A stretch of DNA of 64,000 nucleotides from Kaistia hirudinis (GCF_014196455.1 NZ_JACIDS010000005.1:186001-250000); one strand, 5' to 3'. Counted from the stretch's first letter, positions 15,707 to 26,596 are shown. A program made the numbers and translations. Notes: a model not told the origin generated them from the sequence alone.

Positions 15707-18067
15707 ATGAGCGACCCGTTTGATCCCCCCGCGCCCGGCCCCCGTCCCGGCGGCATCGCCGCGCGCGCCATGGCGGCGCGGGCGCCCGTCGCCGGCCCGG
15801 ACTATGTCGCCCGGCTGAATCCCGAGCAGCGGCTTGCCGTCGAGACGACGGAGGGGCCCGTTCTGGTGCTCGCCGGCGCCGGCACGGGCAAGACGCGCGT
15901 GCTGACGACGCGCATCGCCCATATCCTCGCCAGCCAGAAGGCGTGGCCGAGCCAGATCCTCGCGGTGACCTTCACCAACAAGGCGGCGCGCGAGATGCGC
16001 CAGCGCATCGGCGACCTGATCGGATCGTCGGTCGAGGGCATGGCCTGGCTCGGCACGTTCCACGCCATCGGCGTGAAGATCCTGCGCCGCCATGCCGAAC
16101 TGGTCGGCCTCAAGCCGTCCTTCACCATTCTCGACACCGATGACCAGATCCGCCTGATGAAGCAGGTGATCCAGGCCGAGGGGATCGACGAAAAGCGCTG
16201 GCCGGCCAAGCAGTTGGCGGCGCTTATTGATTCGTGGAAGAATCGCGGCCTGACGCCGAAGGATGTGCCGCCGGGCGAAGGCGGCGCGTTCGCGGGCGGC
16301 AAGGGCGTCAAGTTCTACACGGCCTATCAGGACCGGCTCAAGGTCCTCAACGCCTGCGATTTCGGCGACCTGCTGCTGGAAAACCTCCGCCTCTTCCGCG
16401 AGCATCCGGACGTGCTCAAGGAATATCACGAGCGCTTCCGCTACATGCTGGTGGACGAGTACCAGGACACCAACATCGCGCAATATCTCTGGCTGCGCCT
16501 GCTGGCGCAGGGGCGGCGCAACATCTGCTGCGTCGGCGACGACGACCAGTCGATCTATGGCTGGCGCGGCGCCGAGGTCGACAACATCCTGCGCTTCGAG
16601 AAGGATTTTCCGGGCGCCGTCGTCATCCGCCTCGAACGCAACTACCGCTCCACCGGCCATATCCTCGGCGCCGCATCACACCTGATCGCGCATAATGAAG
16701 GCCGCCTCGGCAAGACGCTGTTCACCGACGCCGACGATCCCGACGCGCCCAAGGTTCAGGTCGCGTCGAGCTGGGATTCGGAGGAGGAAGCGCGCGCGAT
16801 CGGCGAGGAGATCGAGAGCCTGCAGCGCCAGGGCCACGCGCTGAACGAGATGGCGATCCTGGTGCGCGCCTCGTTCCAGATGCGCTCCTTCGAAGACCGC
16901 TTCGTCACGCTCGGCCTCAATTATCGCGTCATCGGAGGCCCGCGCTTCTATGAGCGCGCCGAAATCCGCGATGCGCTGGCCTATTTCCGCGTCGTCGCGC
17001 AGCCGGCCGACGATCTCGCCTTCGAGCGGATCGTCAACACGCCGCGCCGCGGCATCGGCGAGACGACCGTGCGTCTTCTCTACGACCACGCCCGCTCGCG
17101 GCAGATCCCGATCCTGCAGGCGGCCGACGAGCTGACGCAGACCTCCGAGATCGCCGCCAAGACGCGCACGTCGCTGCGCGAGCTGATCGCCTCCTTTGCG
17201 CGCTGGCGTAACAGCCTCGGCGCGATCAAGCACACCGAGCTCGCCGAGACGATCCTGGAAGAGAGCGGCTACACCGAGATGTGGCAGCAGGACCGCTCGG
17301 CCGACGCGCCGGGGCGGCTCGAGAACCTGAAGGAGCTCATCCGCTCCATGGAAGGCTTCGAGTCGCTCGAAGCCTTCCTCGAACACATCGCCCTCGTCAT
17401 GGACCGCGACAGCGCCGAGAACAACGACGCCGTCTCGATCATGACGCTGCATTCGGCGAAGGGTCTCGAATTCGAGACCGTCTTTCTCCCCGGCTGGGAG
17501 GAAGGCCTCTTTCCGCACCAGCGCGCGCTCGACGAGAGCGGCCGCGCCGGCCTTGAGGAAGAACGCCGCCTCGCCTATGTCGGTATCACGCGGGCAAAGA
17601 AGCGCGCGCTGATCTGGTTCGCCTCCAACCGCCGCATCCACGGCCTCTGGCAATCGACGGTGCCCTCGCGCTTCCTCGACGAATTGCCGGAGAAGCATGT
17701 CGACGTCGTCGAACAGACATCGAGCTATGGCGGCTACAATGTCGGCGGCATCGGAAACTACGGCGCGAGCCGCTTCGACCGCGCCGACCCATTTGCCAAC
17801 ACCTATTCGACGCCCGGCTGGCAGCGCGCGCAGAAGAACCGCGCCGAAGGCGCGAAGAGCAAATCCTACGGCGCGTCACGCCTGATCGAGGGCGAACTGA
17901 TCGCCAAATCCACCGGCAGCGCCTCGGCCTACGCCCTCGGCGAACGCGTCTTCCACCAGAAATTCGGCTATGGCGCGATCACCGAAATCGAAGGCAACAA
18001 GCTGACGGTGGATTTCGAGAAGGCGGGCAGCAAGAAGGTGGTGGATAGTTTCGTGACGAAGGGGTGA
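15707..18067 (+). CDS. uvrD: UvrD/PcrA-type superfamily I DNA helicase
   Basis: This 786-residue 3'-5' helicase acts in nucleotide-excision and mismatch repair. Motif Q is LNPEQRLAV, Walker A is AGAGTGKT (57-64), motif Ia is TFTNKAAREM, and Walker B is MLVDEYQDTN. Motif III is GDDDQSIYGWRGA, motif IV is ERNYRST, and motif VI is EERRLAYVGITRAKKR. The C-terminal tail after about residue 640 ends in a Tudor-like segment, ALGERVFHQKFGYGAITEIEGNKLTVDFEKAGSKKVVDSFV. A Pro/Gly-rich leader of about 30 residues precedes the helicase core. It is divergent from the oxidoreductase gene. I could not find an alphaproteobacterial LexA box (GTTC-N7-GTTC) upstream. Confidence 0.96.
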   Translation: MSDPFDPPAPGPRPGGIAARAMAARAPVAGPDYVARLNPEQRLAVETTEGPVLVLAGAGTGKTRVLTTRIAHILASQKAWPSQILAVTFTNKAAREMRQRIGDLIGSSVEGMAWLGTFHAIGVKILRRHAELVGLKPSFTILDTDDQIRLMKQVIQAEGIDEKRWPAKQLAALIDSWKNRGLTPKDVPPGEGGAFAGGKGVKFYTAYQDRLKVLNACDFGDLLLENLRLFREHPDVLKEYHERFRYMLVDEYQDTNIAQYLWLRLLAQGRRNICCVGDDDQSIYGWRGAEVDNILRFEKDFPGAVVIRLERNYRSTGHILGAASHLIAHNEGRLGKTLFTDADDPDAPKVQVASSWDSEEEARAIGEEIESLQRQGHALNEMAILVRASFQMRSFEDRFVTLGLNYRVIGGPRFYERAEIRDALAYFRVVAQPADDLAFERIVNTPRRGIGETTVRLLYDHARSRQIPILQAADELTQTSEIAAKTRTSLRELIASFARWRNSLGAIKHTELAETILEESGYTEMWQQDRSADAPGRLENLKELIRSMEGFESLEAFLEHIALVMDRDSAENNDAVSIMTLHSAKGLEFETVFLPGWEEGLFPHQRALDESGRAGLEEERRLAYVGITRAKKRALIWFASNRRIHGLWQSTVPSRFLDELPEKHVDVVEQTSSYGGYNVGGIGNYGASRFDRADPFANTYSTPGWQRAQKNRAEGAKSKSYGASRLIEGELIAKSTGSASAYALGERVFHQKFGYGAITEIEGNKLTVDFEKAGSKKVVDSFVTKG

Positions 18068-18109
18068 GGACCGCCATCGGCGAAAGGGCCGTACGGACTT
18101 AAGTCCGAT

Positions 18110-18217
18110 CTAGCGGGATGGATGGTCGCCATGGGTCGCGGTCCGGTAGGCCCACCAAGCCAGAACGACACCGCCGATAGCGAATGCGGCTACTGGGATC
18201 AGGTTGTAGATCGTCAT
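18110..18217 (-). CDS. Putative 35-residue single-span membrane protein
   Basis: This small open frame runs from ATG 18217 to TAG 18110 and encodes MTIYNLIPVAAFAIGGVV followed by LAWWAYRTATHGDHPSR. It would have one transmembrane helix (about residues 6-24) with a short His-containing tail. GAGG lies about 10 bases upstream. Its start overlaps the stop of a short upstream frame. I do not recognise the family, and it is too short for similarity by eye. It lies in the 350-base gap between uvrD and prmA. The hydrophobic, well-formed helix makes it more than a random frame, but expression is unproven. Confidence 0.35.
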   Translation of the reverse strand: MTIYNLIPVAAFAIGGVVLAWWAYRTATHGDHPSR

Positions 18218-18418
18218 GGCTGTAGTCCCTCAAGGGTGCGGCGTGCCAGCCGATGGATCAGCGCGCTGAGTGCCATGAATATGATGGCCGATGCTGACGG
18301 TCGATGGCAACGGAATCGCCCGTCGGTACAGCGACGGCAGATTGATCTCCGGTGATTGGCCTTTCGCGCGGCCCCTGCTAAGCCATCCGCACTTCCCGAA
18401 CGAGAAACGCTCGACCCC

Positions 18419-19285
18419 ATGACCCTCATCGCCTCCCTCCCCGTCGCCACCGAATCCATCGCGCAAGCGCTCGTCGAGGCGATCGGTGCCAGTGAGGAGC
18501 TGGATTTTCCGACGGCCGCGACGACCGAGCAGGCCGACCAGAGCTGGGTCGTCGATGTCTATTTCGAGGATGAGCCGGACGCGGCCGTGCTGAACGCGCT
18601 GGCCGCCGGCGTGCTCGGCTCGAAGGCGCCCGCCTTCACCATCGCGCCGCTGCCAGACGAGGATTGGGTGGCGAAGTCGCTCGAAGGGCTGAAGCCGGTG
18701 CGCGCCGGGCGCTTCCTCGTCCATGGCAGCCATGACCGCGACAAGATCCAGCCGGGCGATATCGCCATCGAGATCGAAGCGGGCGAAGCCTTCGGCACCG
18801 GCCATCACGGTACGACGGCCGGCTGTCTCGCCGAGATCGACCGCCTTTGCTCGGCGCGCGATTTCAAGAGCATCCTCGACCTCGGCACCGGCACGGGCGT
18901 GCTGGCCATCGCCGTCGCCAAGGCGTTCGGCAAGCGCGTGCTCGCCACCGACATCGATCCGATCGCGACCCGCGTCACGGAAGAAAATGCCGCGCTGAAC
19001 GGTGTGGGCGAACTTATCGCGGCTGCGACGGCGGAGGGCTTCGACGATCCGGTCTTCGCGGCCAACGCACCCTTCGACCTCGTCATCGCCAATATCCTGG
19101 CCGGCCCGCTGATCGCGCTCGCGCCCGATGTCGCACGCCATCTGACCACGGACGGCACGGTCGTGCTCTCCGGCCTGCTGGTCGCGCAAGGGCCTGCCGT
19201 GACAGCGGCCTATGAGGCGGAAGGACTGCGCCTCACCCGCTCCGGCGAGATGGAAGGCTGGCTGACGCTGACGCTGGAGCGGTAA
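18419..19285 (+). CDS. prmA: Ribosomal protein L11 methyltransferase
   Basis: This 288-residue SAM-dependent enzyme trimethylates lysines and the N-terminus of ribosomal protein L11. The N-terminal substrate-recognition domain (about 1-90) is followed by the PrmA-specific loop AFGTGHHGTT (124-133) and the SAM motif I ILDLGTGTG (152-160). The motif IV equivalent is DLVIANILAGPL, with the NIL signature. The ATG at 18419 is used; the frame extends further upstream, but MTLIASLPV begins the conserved domain. Expression is likely monocistronic; the composite repeat at 19329 follows 44 bases after its stop. Confidence 0.95.
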   Translation: MTLIASLPVATESIAQALVEAIGASEELDFPTAATTEQADQSWVVDVYFEDEPDAAVLNALAAGVLGSKAPAFTIAPLPDEDWVAKSLEGLKPVRAGRFLVHGSHDRDKIQPGDIAIEIEAGEAFGTGHHGTTAGCLAEIDRLCSARDFKSILDLGTGTGVLAIAVAKAFGKRVLATDIDPIATRVTEENAALNGVGELIAAATAEGFDDPVFAANAPFDLVIANILAGPLIALAPDVARHLTTDGTVVLSGLLVAQGPAVTAAYEAEGLRLTRSGEMEGWLTLTLER

Positions 19286-19328
19286 GCGTTCGGGCGGCTG
19301 CATAAGCCGGCCGCCCGCGCATGACGGC

Positions 19329-19431
19329 GTCATCCCGGCGAAAGCCGGGATCCATACAGCCGCAGCTTAAGTTATCCTGCGCGTCGCCGCAGGCCTCAGG
19401 CTGGATGGACCCCGGCTTTCGCGGGGGTGAC
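19329..19431. repeat. Composite palindromic repeat element, copy 2
   Basis: The left arm is ATCCCGGC (19332-19339), GAAA, GCCGGGAT (19344-19351). The right arm is ACCCCGGC (19409-19416), TTTC, GCGGGGGT (19421-19428), with one mismatch. GTCA and TGAC form the edges. Read on the minus strand it lines up with copy 1 at 572-675: CAGCCTGAGGC follows the first arm and GCGGCTG precedes the second. The arm changes relative to copy 1 mostly preserve pairing. It lies between prmA and the CoA-transferase gene, both converging on it. Confidence 0.8.
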
Positions 19432-19495
19432 GGCAGAGCCTGAACTACGATGAAGGCGCACAGCCAAAGGCCGCGCGAGGCCCGGCCGCAGCCCC

Positions 19496-20986
19496 CTACC
19501 CCTTCATCGACCCCGTCTTTTCGAGCCGGTCGTACCATTCGAACGCCTCGTTGAGCAGGTGCGGGGTCTGGCCGCCGCGTTTCAGCGCGCGCGTAAAGTA
19601 GTCGCGCGCCTGGTCGCGGAAATCGGCGTGCATGCAATTGGCGATGATCACTTCGGCGCGCTCGCGCGGGGCGAGACCTCGGAGGTCCGCCAGGCCGTTC
19701 TCGGTGACGATCACGTCGACATCGTGCTCGTTATGGTCGACATGCGGCACCATCGGCACAATGCGCGAGATCGTGCCGCCCTTGGCGAGCGACTTGGTGA
19801 CGAAGACGGCGAGATAGGCGTTGCGCGCGAAATCGCCCGAGCCGCCAATGCCGTTCATCATATGCGTGCCGCCGACATGGGTCGAATTGACATTGCCATA
19901 GATGTCGCATTCGAGCGCGGTGTTGATGCCGATGATGCCGAGGCGGCGGATGACCTCGGGATGGTTCGAAATCTCCTGCGGACGCAGGATCAAACGGTTC
20001 TTATACTTGCCGATATTCGGGAAGACCCGCGCCTGGCAGGCCGAGGACAGCGTGATCGACGAGCCCGAGGCGAAGACGAGCTTGCCGGAATCAAAGAGGT
20101 CGAAGGTACTGTCCTGCAGCACTTCGCTATACATGGTGAGATCGTGGAACGGGCTGTCGACCAGCCCGGTCAGCACTGCATTGGCGATCGAGCCGATACC
20201 GGCCTGCAGCGGGCCGAGGCGGTTGCTGAGCCGGCCCTTCGCCACCTCGCGCGACAGGAACTCGATCAGATGGCCGGCGATGGCGCGCGTGTCCGCGTCG
20301 GGCGGCGTCGTCTCGGCGGAGCTGTCCTGCTGGTTGGTGACGACGATGGCGACGATCTTCGCCGGATCGATCGGAATGAACGGCAGGCCGACGCGGCTCT
20401 CGGGCGAAACGACGGGGATCGGCTCGCGATAGGGCCGGCGCGTCGGGATGTAGACGTCGTGGATGCCTTCGAGGTCGACATGCTGGCCGAGATTGATCTC
20501 GACGATCACGTGCTTCGCCAGGATCGCGAAGGTCGCGGAATTGCCGACCGAGGTGGTCGGCACGATCGCGCCCTCGCGGGTGATTGCGGCCGCCTCGACG
20601 ACGGCGACATCGATCGGGCCCATCTGGTGCGAGCGGACGAGCTCGACCGTCTCGGACAGGTGCTGGTCGATGAACATCACCTCGCCGCGATTGATCGCAG
20701 CGCGGAGCACGGGGTCGGACTGGAACGGCAGGCGGCGCTTCAGCACATGGGCTTCGGTCAGCACCTTGTCGATGCCGCTGCCGAGCGACGCGCCCGTCAT
20801 CAGCGTGATGCCGAGCGGCTCGGTCTTGGCACGCTCGGCCAGCGCCAGCGGCACGGCCTTGGCGTCGCCGGCGCGCGTGAAGCCGCTCATGCCGACGATC
20901 ATGCCGTCCTGGATGAAACGGGCGGCCTCGGCGGCACTCATGACCTTGTCCCGCAGCGAGGCGAGACGAATACGTTCCTGCAACAT
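19496..20986 (-). CDS. Acetyl-CoA hydrolase / succinyl-CoA:acetate CoA-transferase family protein
   Basis: This 496-residue class I CoA-transferase-like enzyme resembles Cat1, AarC and yeast Ach1. Conserved stretches include MIVGMSGFTRAGDAKAVP near the N-terminus, the glycine-rich LQAGIGSIANAVLTGL and the MYSEVLQD motif. The glutamate of MYSEVLQD (E288 here) corresponds in position to the nucleophile that forms the glutamyl-CoA intermediate. The NSTHVGGTHMMNGIGGSGDFARNAY region is also typical. It would move CoA between acetate and succinate, or hydrolyse acetyl-CoA. The ATG at 20986 is chosen because LQERIRLASLRDKV starts the conserved part. A hairpin lies in the leader (see 20993-21018). 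Confidence 0.88.
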   Translation of the reverse strand: MLQERIRLASLRDKVMSAAEAARFIQDGMIVGMSGFTRAGDAKAVPLALAERAKTEPLGITLMTGASLGSGIDKVLTEAHVLKRRLPFQSDPVLRAAINRGEVMFIDQHLSETVELVRSHQMGPIDVAVVEAAAITREGAIVPTTSVGNSATFAILAKHVIVEINLGQHVDLEGIHDVYIPTRRPYREPIPVVSPESRVGLPFIPIDPAKIVAIVVTNQQDSSAETTPPDADTRAIAGHLIEFLSREVAKGRLSNRLGPLQAGIGSIANAVLTGLVDSPFHDLTMYSEVLQDSTFDLFDSGKLVFASGSSITLSSACQARVFPNIGKYKNRLILRPQEISNHPEVIRRLGIIGINTALECDIYGNVNSTHVGGTHMMNGIGGSGDFARNAYLAVFVTKSLAKGGTISRIVPMVPHVDHNEHDVDVIVTENGLADLRGLAPRERAEVIIANCMHADFRDQARDYFTRALKRGGQTPHLLNEAFEWYDRLEKTGSMKG

Positions 20987-20992
20987 GAATAA

Positions 20993-21018
20993 TCCGGTCA
21001 GACGATAAGTCTGCCGGA
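20993..21018 (-). promoter_or_regulatory. Leader hairpin or operator before the CoA-transferase gene
   Basis: TCCGG-T-CAGAC (20993-21003) and GTCTG-CCGGA (21009-21018) form a 10-bp inverted repeat with one bulged base and a 5-base centre. It ends 6 bases before the start codon on the minus strand and covers the only purine-rich stretch that could serve as a ribosome site. It may control translation, or be a protein-binding site. No family was recognised. Confidence 0.45.
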
Positions 21019-21108
21019 CCATAATCACAAACGATGCTGCGACGCACGCAAGATCGAACGCGGCGCGACGGGCTGTCGCGCCTGCGTCAGGTTCTCGTCA
21101 TCGGGAAA

Positions 21109-21327
21109 CTAGATCGGGCTGCCGCCCAGCGCGCGCTCATGCGTCTCGCGGTCGAAGCCGAAGGTCGCAAGCGTCGCGTCGTCCAGCGAAAGCTGGTAGC
21201 CGTTCACGTAACGCGGCATCTGCCGGTCACGGACATGGTTCATCCGGGCAACGGCCCGGCGGACGACGCCATGGCCGCGGCTTCCCGCCGGGGCAACGCC
21301 GATTTCGCCATATGCTCGTGCCATCAT
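21109..21327 (-). CDS. Small conserved-looking protein of unknown function
   Basis: This 72-residue protein starts MMARAYGEIGVAPAGSRG and ends LSLDDATLATFGFDRETHERA plus LGGSPI. The C-terminal LDDATLATFGFDRE pattern loosely recalls the LDDRxLxDIGL segment of DUF1127 proteins, but the rest does not match and I do not assign it. AAGGA lies about 9 bases upstream of ATG 21327. It is basic, soluble and lacks cysteines. It is divergent from the aminopeptidase gene, across an intergenic region that holds a perfect 10-bp inverted repeat (21436-21479). No function is proposed. Confidence 0.6.
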   Translation of the reverse strand: MMARAYGEIGVAPAGSRGHGVVRRAVARMNHVRDRQMPRYVNGYQLSLDDATLATFGFDRETHERALGGSPI

Positions 21328-21435
21328 TCCAATATTCCTTTTCGCGGAGCGCTGACGCCCTCTCCTCGTGGTCCAACATATAGCGGCTGAGGAGAGTCGG
21401 CAGAACACCCAGCGGGACATGCCAGACATGCGCAT

Positions 21436-21479
21436 TTTGCATCGCACAAGATTCGGCCACATTCATGCCGCGATGCAAA
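21436..21479. promoter_or_regulatory. Spaced inverted repeat in a divergent promoter
   Basis: TTTGCATCGC (21436-21445) and GCGATGCAAA (21470-21479) are exact reverse complements separated by 24 bases. They lie between the divergent 72-residue gene (start 21327) and the aminopeptidase gene (start 21558). The centre-to-centre distance of 34 bp is close to three helical turns, which fits two dimers or a looped operator. The regulator is unknown. Confidence 0.5.
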
Positions 21480-21557
21480 CAGAGCCGTTGACGCGATTGC
21501 CCCCGGCGAGCCTGCCCGTTAGGGTCTCGTCAACAATTCGAGACGGAAAGCCCTGAA

Positions 21558-23393
21558 ATGTTCCAGAATTTCGATGCGCCGGCCCGCTCCCAGCCGATCG
21601 GCGGACGGCTCGTGGCCTTGCGGGCGGAGCTCGCCAAGCACGGCGCCACCGGCTTCATCGTTCCCCATTCGGACGAATATCAGGGCGAGTACACGCCCGC
21701 CTCGGCCGAGCGCCTCACCTGGCTCACCGGCTTCACCGGCTCGGCCGGCGTTGCGATCGTGCTGGCGCATGAGGCCGCGATCTTCGTCGACGGGCGCTAT
21801 ACGCTGCAGGTGCGCGACCAGGTCGATGTCGCGGACTTCGTGCCCGAGCATCTCGTCGAGGCGCCGCCGCATCAATGGCTGCGCGGCCGGCTGAAGCATG
21901 GCGACCGGCTCGGCTATGATCCGCGCCTGCTGACACTCGCGGAACTGCGCCGGTTCGATGCGGCCGCGAAAAGCGCCGGGGCGGAGCTCGTCGCGCTCGA
22001 AGAAAACCCGATCGACCGGGTCTGGACCGGACGGCCGGCCGCCCCGATCGGGGCCGTCTCGCTTCAGGGCGAGGATCTCGCCGGGGAAAGCGCCGCCGAG
22101 AAGATCGAGCGCCTCCGCGCGCTGCTGGCGGAGAAGAACGCCGACGCCGCGGTGATCGCGCAGTCCGATTCGATCGCCTGGGCGTTCAATCTGCGCGGCA
22201 GCGACGTGCCGCATAATCCGATCGCGCTCTCCTATGCGATCCTCTACCGCGAGGGTCCGCCGACGCTCTATATCGACGGTCGCAAGCTCTCCAACGTCGT
22301 GCGCGACGCGTTGTCCGATCTCGCCGATATTCGCGAGGAAGCGGCGATCGGCGCCGATCTCGAACGGCTCGGCAGTTCAGGGGCCCGACTGCTCGCCGAT
22401 CCCGCGACGACGCCAGCCGGGCTGCTGACGCCTTTCATCGCGGCCGAGGGCACGCTGGTCGAGGGCAGCGATCCTGTCACGCTGCCCAAGGCGCGCAAGA
22501 ACGCCGTCGAAATCGCCGGAACCAAGCGGGCGCATCTGCGCGACGGCGTGGCCATGACGCGCTTTCTCGCCTGGCTCGATCGCGAGGCGCCGAAGGGCGG
22601 TCTCGACGAGATCGCGGCTGCGCGGCGGCTGGAGGCCTTCCGCGCCGAGATCGGCGAGGAAGACGGCATGCCGCTGGTCGAGATCTCGTTCGACACCATC
22701 TCCGGCGCCGGCTCGGACGGCGCCATCGTGCATTACCGCGTGACCGAGGCGACGAACCGGACCATCGAGCCGGGTTCGCTCTATCTGGTCGATTCCGGCG
22801 CGCAGTTCCGCGACGGCACCACCGACATCACGCGGACAATCGCCGTCGGCGCGCCCACGGCCGAAATGCGCGAACGCTTCACGCTCGTGCTCAAGGGCCA
22901 TATCGCGCTCGCCACCGCCCGCTTTCCGGCCGGCACCACCGGCGCACAGCTCGACACGCTGGCGCGCATGGCGTTGTGGCAGAAGGGGCTCGATTATGAC
23001 CATGGCACCGGCCATGGCGTCGGCGTGTTCCTCTGCGTGCATGAAGGACCGGCGCGGATTTCGAAGGCCGGCACCGTGCCGCTCGAACCCGGCATGCTGC
23101 TCTCCAACGAGCCCGGCTATTACAAGACCGGCGCCTATGGCATCCGCATCGAGAACCTCATCCTGGTCACGCCGCCCGCGGCGATCGCGGGCGGCGAGCG
23201 TCCCATGCTCGCCTTCGAGACGCTGACGCTGGCGCCGATCGACCGGACCCTCGTCGAGCCCACCCTGCTCACGGAAGCCGAACTCAACTGGCTCGACGCC
23301 TATCATGCCCGCGTGCGCGCCGCGCTGGCGCCCCGTCTGGAGGGCGAGGCGCTCGATTTCCTGATCCGCGCGACACAACCCTTCGCTGCGTAA
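21558..23393 (+). CDS. Aminopeptidase P family Xaa-Pro aminopeptidase (M24B)
   Basis: This 611-residue, three-domain enzyme resembles eukaryotic XPNPEP1 more than short E. coli PepP. Two creatinase N-like domains (about 1-150 and 160-310) precede the pita-bread catalytic domain (about 320-545). The five dinuclear-metal ligands are visible: D412 in VDSGAQF, D423 in TTDITRT, H486 in GTGHGVGV, E518 in SNEPGYY and E532 in IENL. The C-terminal extension includes LTEAELNWLDAYHARVRAAL. It removes N-terminal residues preceding proline in the cytosol. The ATG follows GGAAAG about 7 bases upstream. Confidence 0.93.
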   Translation: MFQNFDAPARSQPIGGRLVALRAELAKHGATGFIVPHSDEYQGEYTPASAERLTWLTGFTGSAGVAIVLAHEAAIFVDGRYTLQVRDQVDVADFVPEHLVEAPPHQWLRGRLKHGDRLGYDPRLLTLAELRRFDAAAKSAGAELVALEENPIDRVWTGRPAAPIGAVSLQGEDLAGESAAEKIERLRALLAEKNADAAVIAQSDSIAWAFNLRGSDVPHNPIALSYAILYREGPPTLYIDGRKLSNVVRDALSDLADIREEAAIGADLERLGSSGARLLADPATTPAGLLTPFIAAEGTLVEGSDPVTLPKARKNAVEIAGTKRAHLRDGVAMTRFLAWLDREAPKGGLDEIAAARRLEAFRAEIGEEDGMPLVEISFDTISGAGSDGAIVHYRVTEATNRTIEPGSLYLVDSGAQFRDGTTDITRTIAVGAPTAEMRERFTLVLKGHIALATARFPAGTTGAQLDTLARMALWQKGLDYDHGTGHGVGVFLCVHEGPARISKAGTVPLEPGMLLSNEPGYYKTGAYGIRIENLILVTPPAAIAGGERPMLAFETLTLAPIDRTLVEPTLLTEAELNWLDAYHARVRAALAPRLEGEALDFLIRATQPFAA

Positions 23394-23403
23394 AGCTGGC
23401 AAT

Positions 23404-23450
23404 CGTTCCATCACGGAATACGAAATCCGTTCATACTCCGTGATGGAACG
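23404..23450. repeat. Perfect 14-bp inverted repeat with 19-base loop
   Basis: CGTTCCATCACGGA (23404-23417) and TCCGTGATGGAACG (23437-23450) are exact reverse complements. It starts 10 bases after the aminopeptidase stop and ends 69 bases before the PRC-barrel gene. No T run follows on either strand, so a classical terminator is unlikely. It could be an operator for the PRC gene or an mRNA-stabilising hairpin. Confidence 0.6.
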
Positions 23451-23519
23451 GTGACTCCCCGACTCCGTTACCCCGATGAGCAAACGCTCTAAATCGAGAC
23501 AAAACACGGAGTTACGACC

Positions 23520-24044
23520 ATGAAGAAGATTCTCGCGGCTACGGCGCTGGCAGGCTTCCTCGCGGCCGGTCCCGCCTTTGCCCAGGATGCGACCACCCCG
23601 GCCCAGGTGCCGGCTGCAACCACCGATATGAGCACGCCTTCGACGCCGGCGGAGCGCTTCATCACCATCCAGGCGCCCGATGACTGGCTCGCCTCGCGCA
23701 TGATCGGCTCGGCCGTCTATGGCCCGGGCGACGAGAAGCTGGGCGACATCAACGATGTCATCGTGGCCAGCAACGGCCAGATCAAGGCCGTCGTGCTCGG
23801 CGTCGGCGGCTTCCTCGGCATCGGCGAGAAGAACGTCGCCGTGAACCCGGGCGCCCTCGAGCGCGTCCGCCAGGAGAATTCGGTGCGCTACCAGCTCGCC
23901 ACCACCAAGGAAGAGCTGACGGCGGCGCCTGAGTTCAAGGCCCTCGACGCGGTCGATGCCTCGACGACATCCTCGACCACGCCGGCCGAGCCGATGACCC
24001 CGGCGACCCCTGCCCCGGCTGCCCCGGCCGCGCCCGCGCAGTAA
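23520..24044 (+). CDS. Exported PRC-barrel domain protein
   Basis: This 174-residue protein has a clear signal peptide (KKILAATALAGFLAAGPAFA, residues 2-21) and a Thr/Pro-rich linker. It has one PRC-barrel domain at about 48-125 (WLASRMIGSAVYGPGDEKLGDINDVIV, IKAVVLGVGGFLGIGEKNVAV). The tail is Thr/Pro/Ala-rich and disordered. Proteins of this type are common in Rhizobiales and are thought to be periplasmic; their role is not established. GGAG lies 8 bases before the ATG. A strong terminator follows the stop at 24071-24097, so the gene is monocistronic. Confidence 0.88.
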   Translation: MKKILAATALAGFLAAGPAFAQDATTPAQVPAATTDMSTPSTPAERFITIQAPDDWLASRMIGSAVYGPGDEKLGDINDVIVASNGQIKAVVLGVGGFLGIGEKNVAVNPGALERVRQENSVRYQLATTKEELTAAPEFKALDAVDASTTSSTTPAEPMTPATPAPAAPAAPAQ

Positions 24045-24070
24045 CGCCGTCGTCTATCTGACGATCGACG

Positions 24071-24097
24071 AGAGCCCCGCCTTGGCGGGGCTCTTTT
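24071..24097 (+). terminator. Intrinsic terminator after the PRC-barrel gene
   Basis: AGAGCCCCGCC (24071-24081) pairs with GGCGGGGCTCT (24084-24094), and a TTTT run covers 24094-24097. This is a GC-rich stem with a U tract in the sense of the PRC gene. It ends 29 bases before the convergent ligA stop. Confidence 0.85.
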
Positions 24098-24126
24098 CGT
24101 GCGTGCCGGCGGGCGCGCCTTTGTCG

Positions 24127-26596
<2,470 letters not shown>

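Noticed and set aside
18094-18107. Palindrome CGGACTTAAGTCCG after uvrD
   Set aside because: It is exact but has no loop, so it cannot be a hairpin terminator, and it lies downstream of both nearby genes. It is possibly a chance palindrome.
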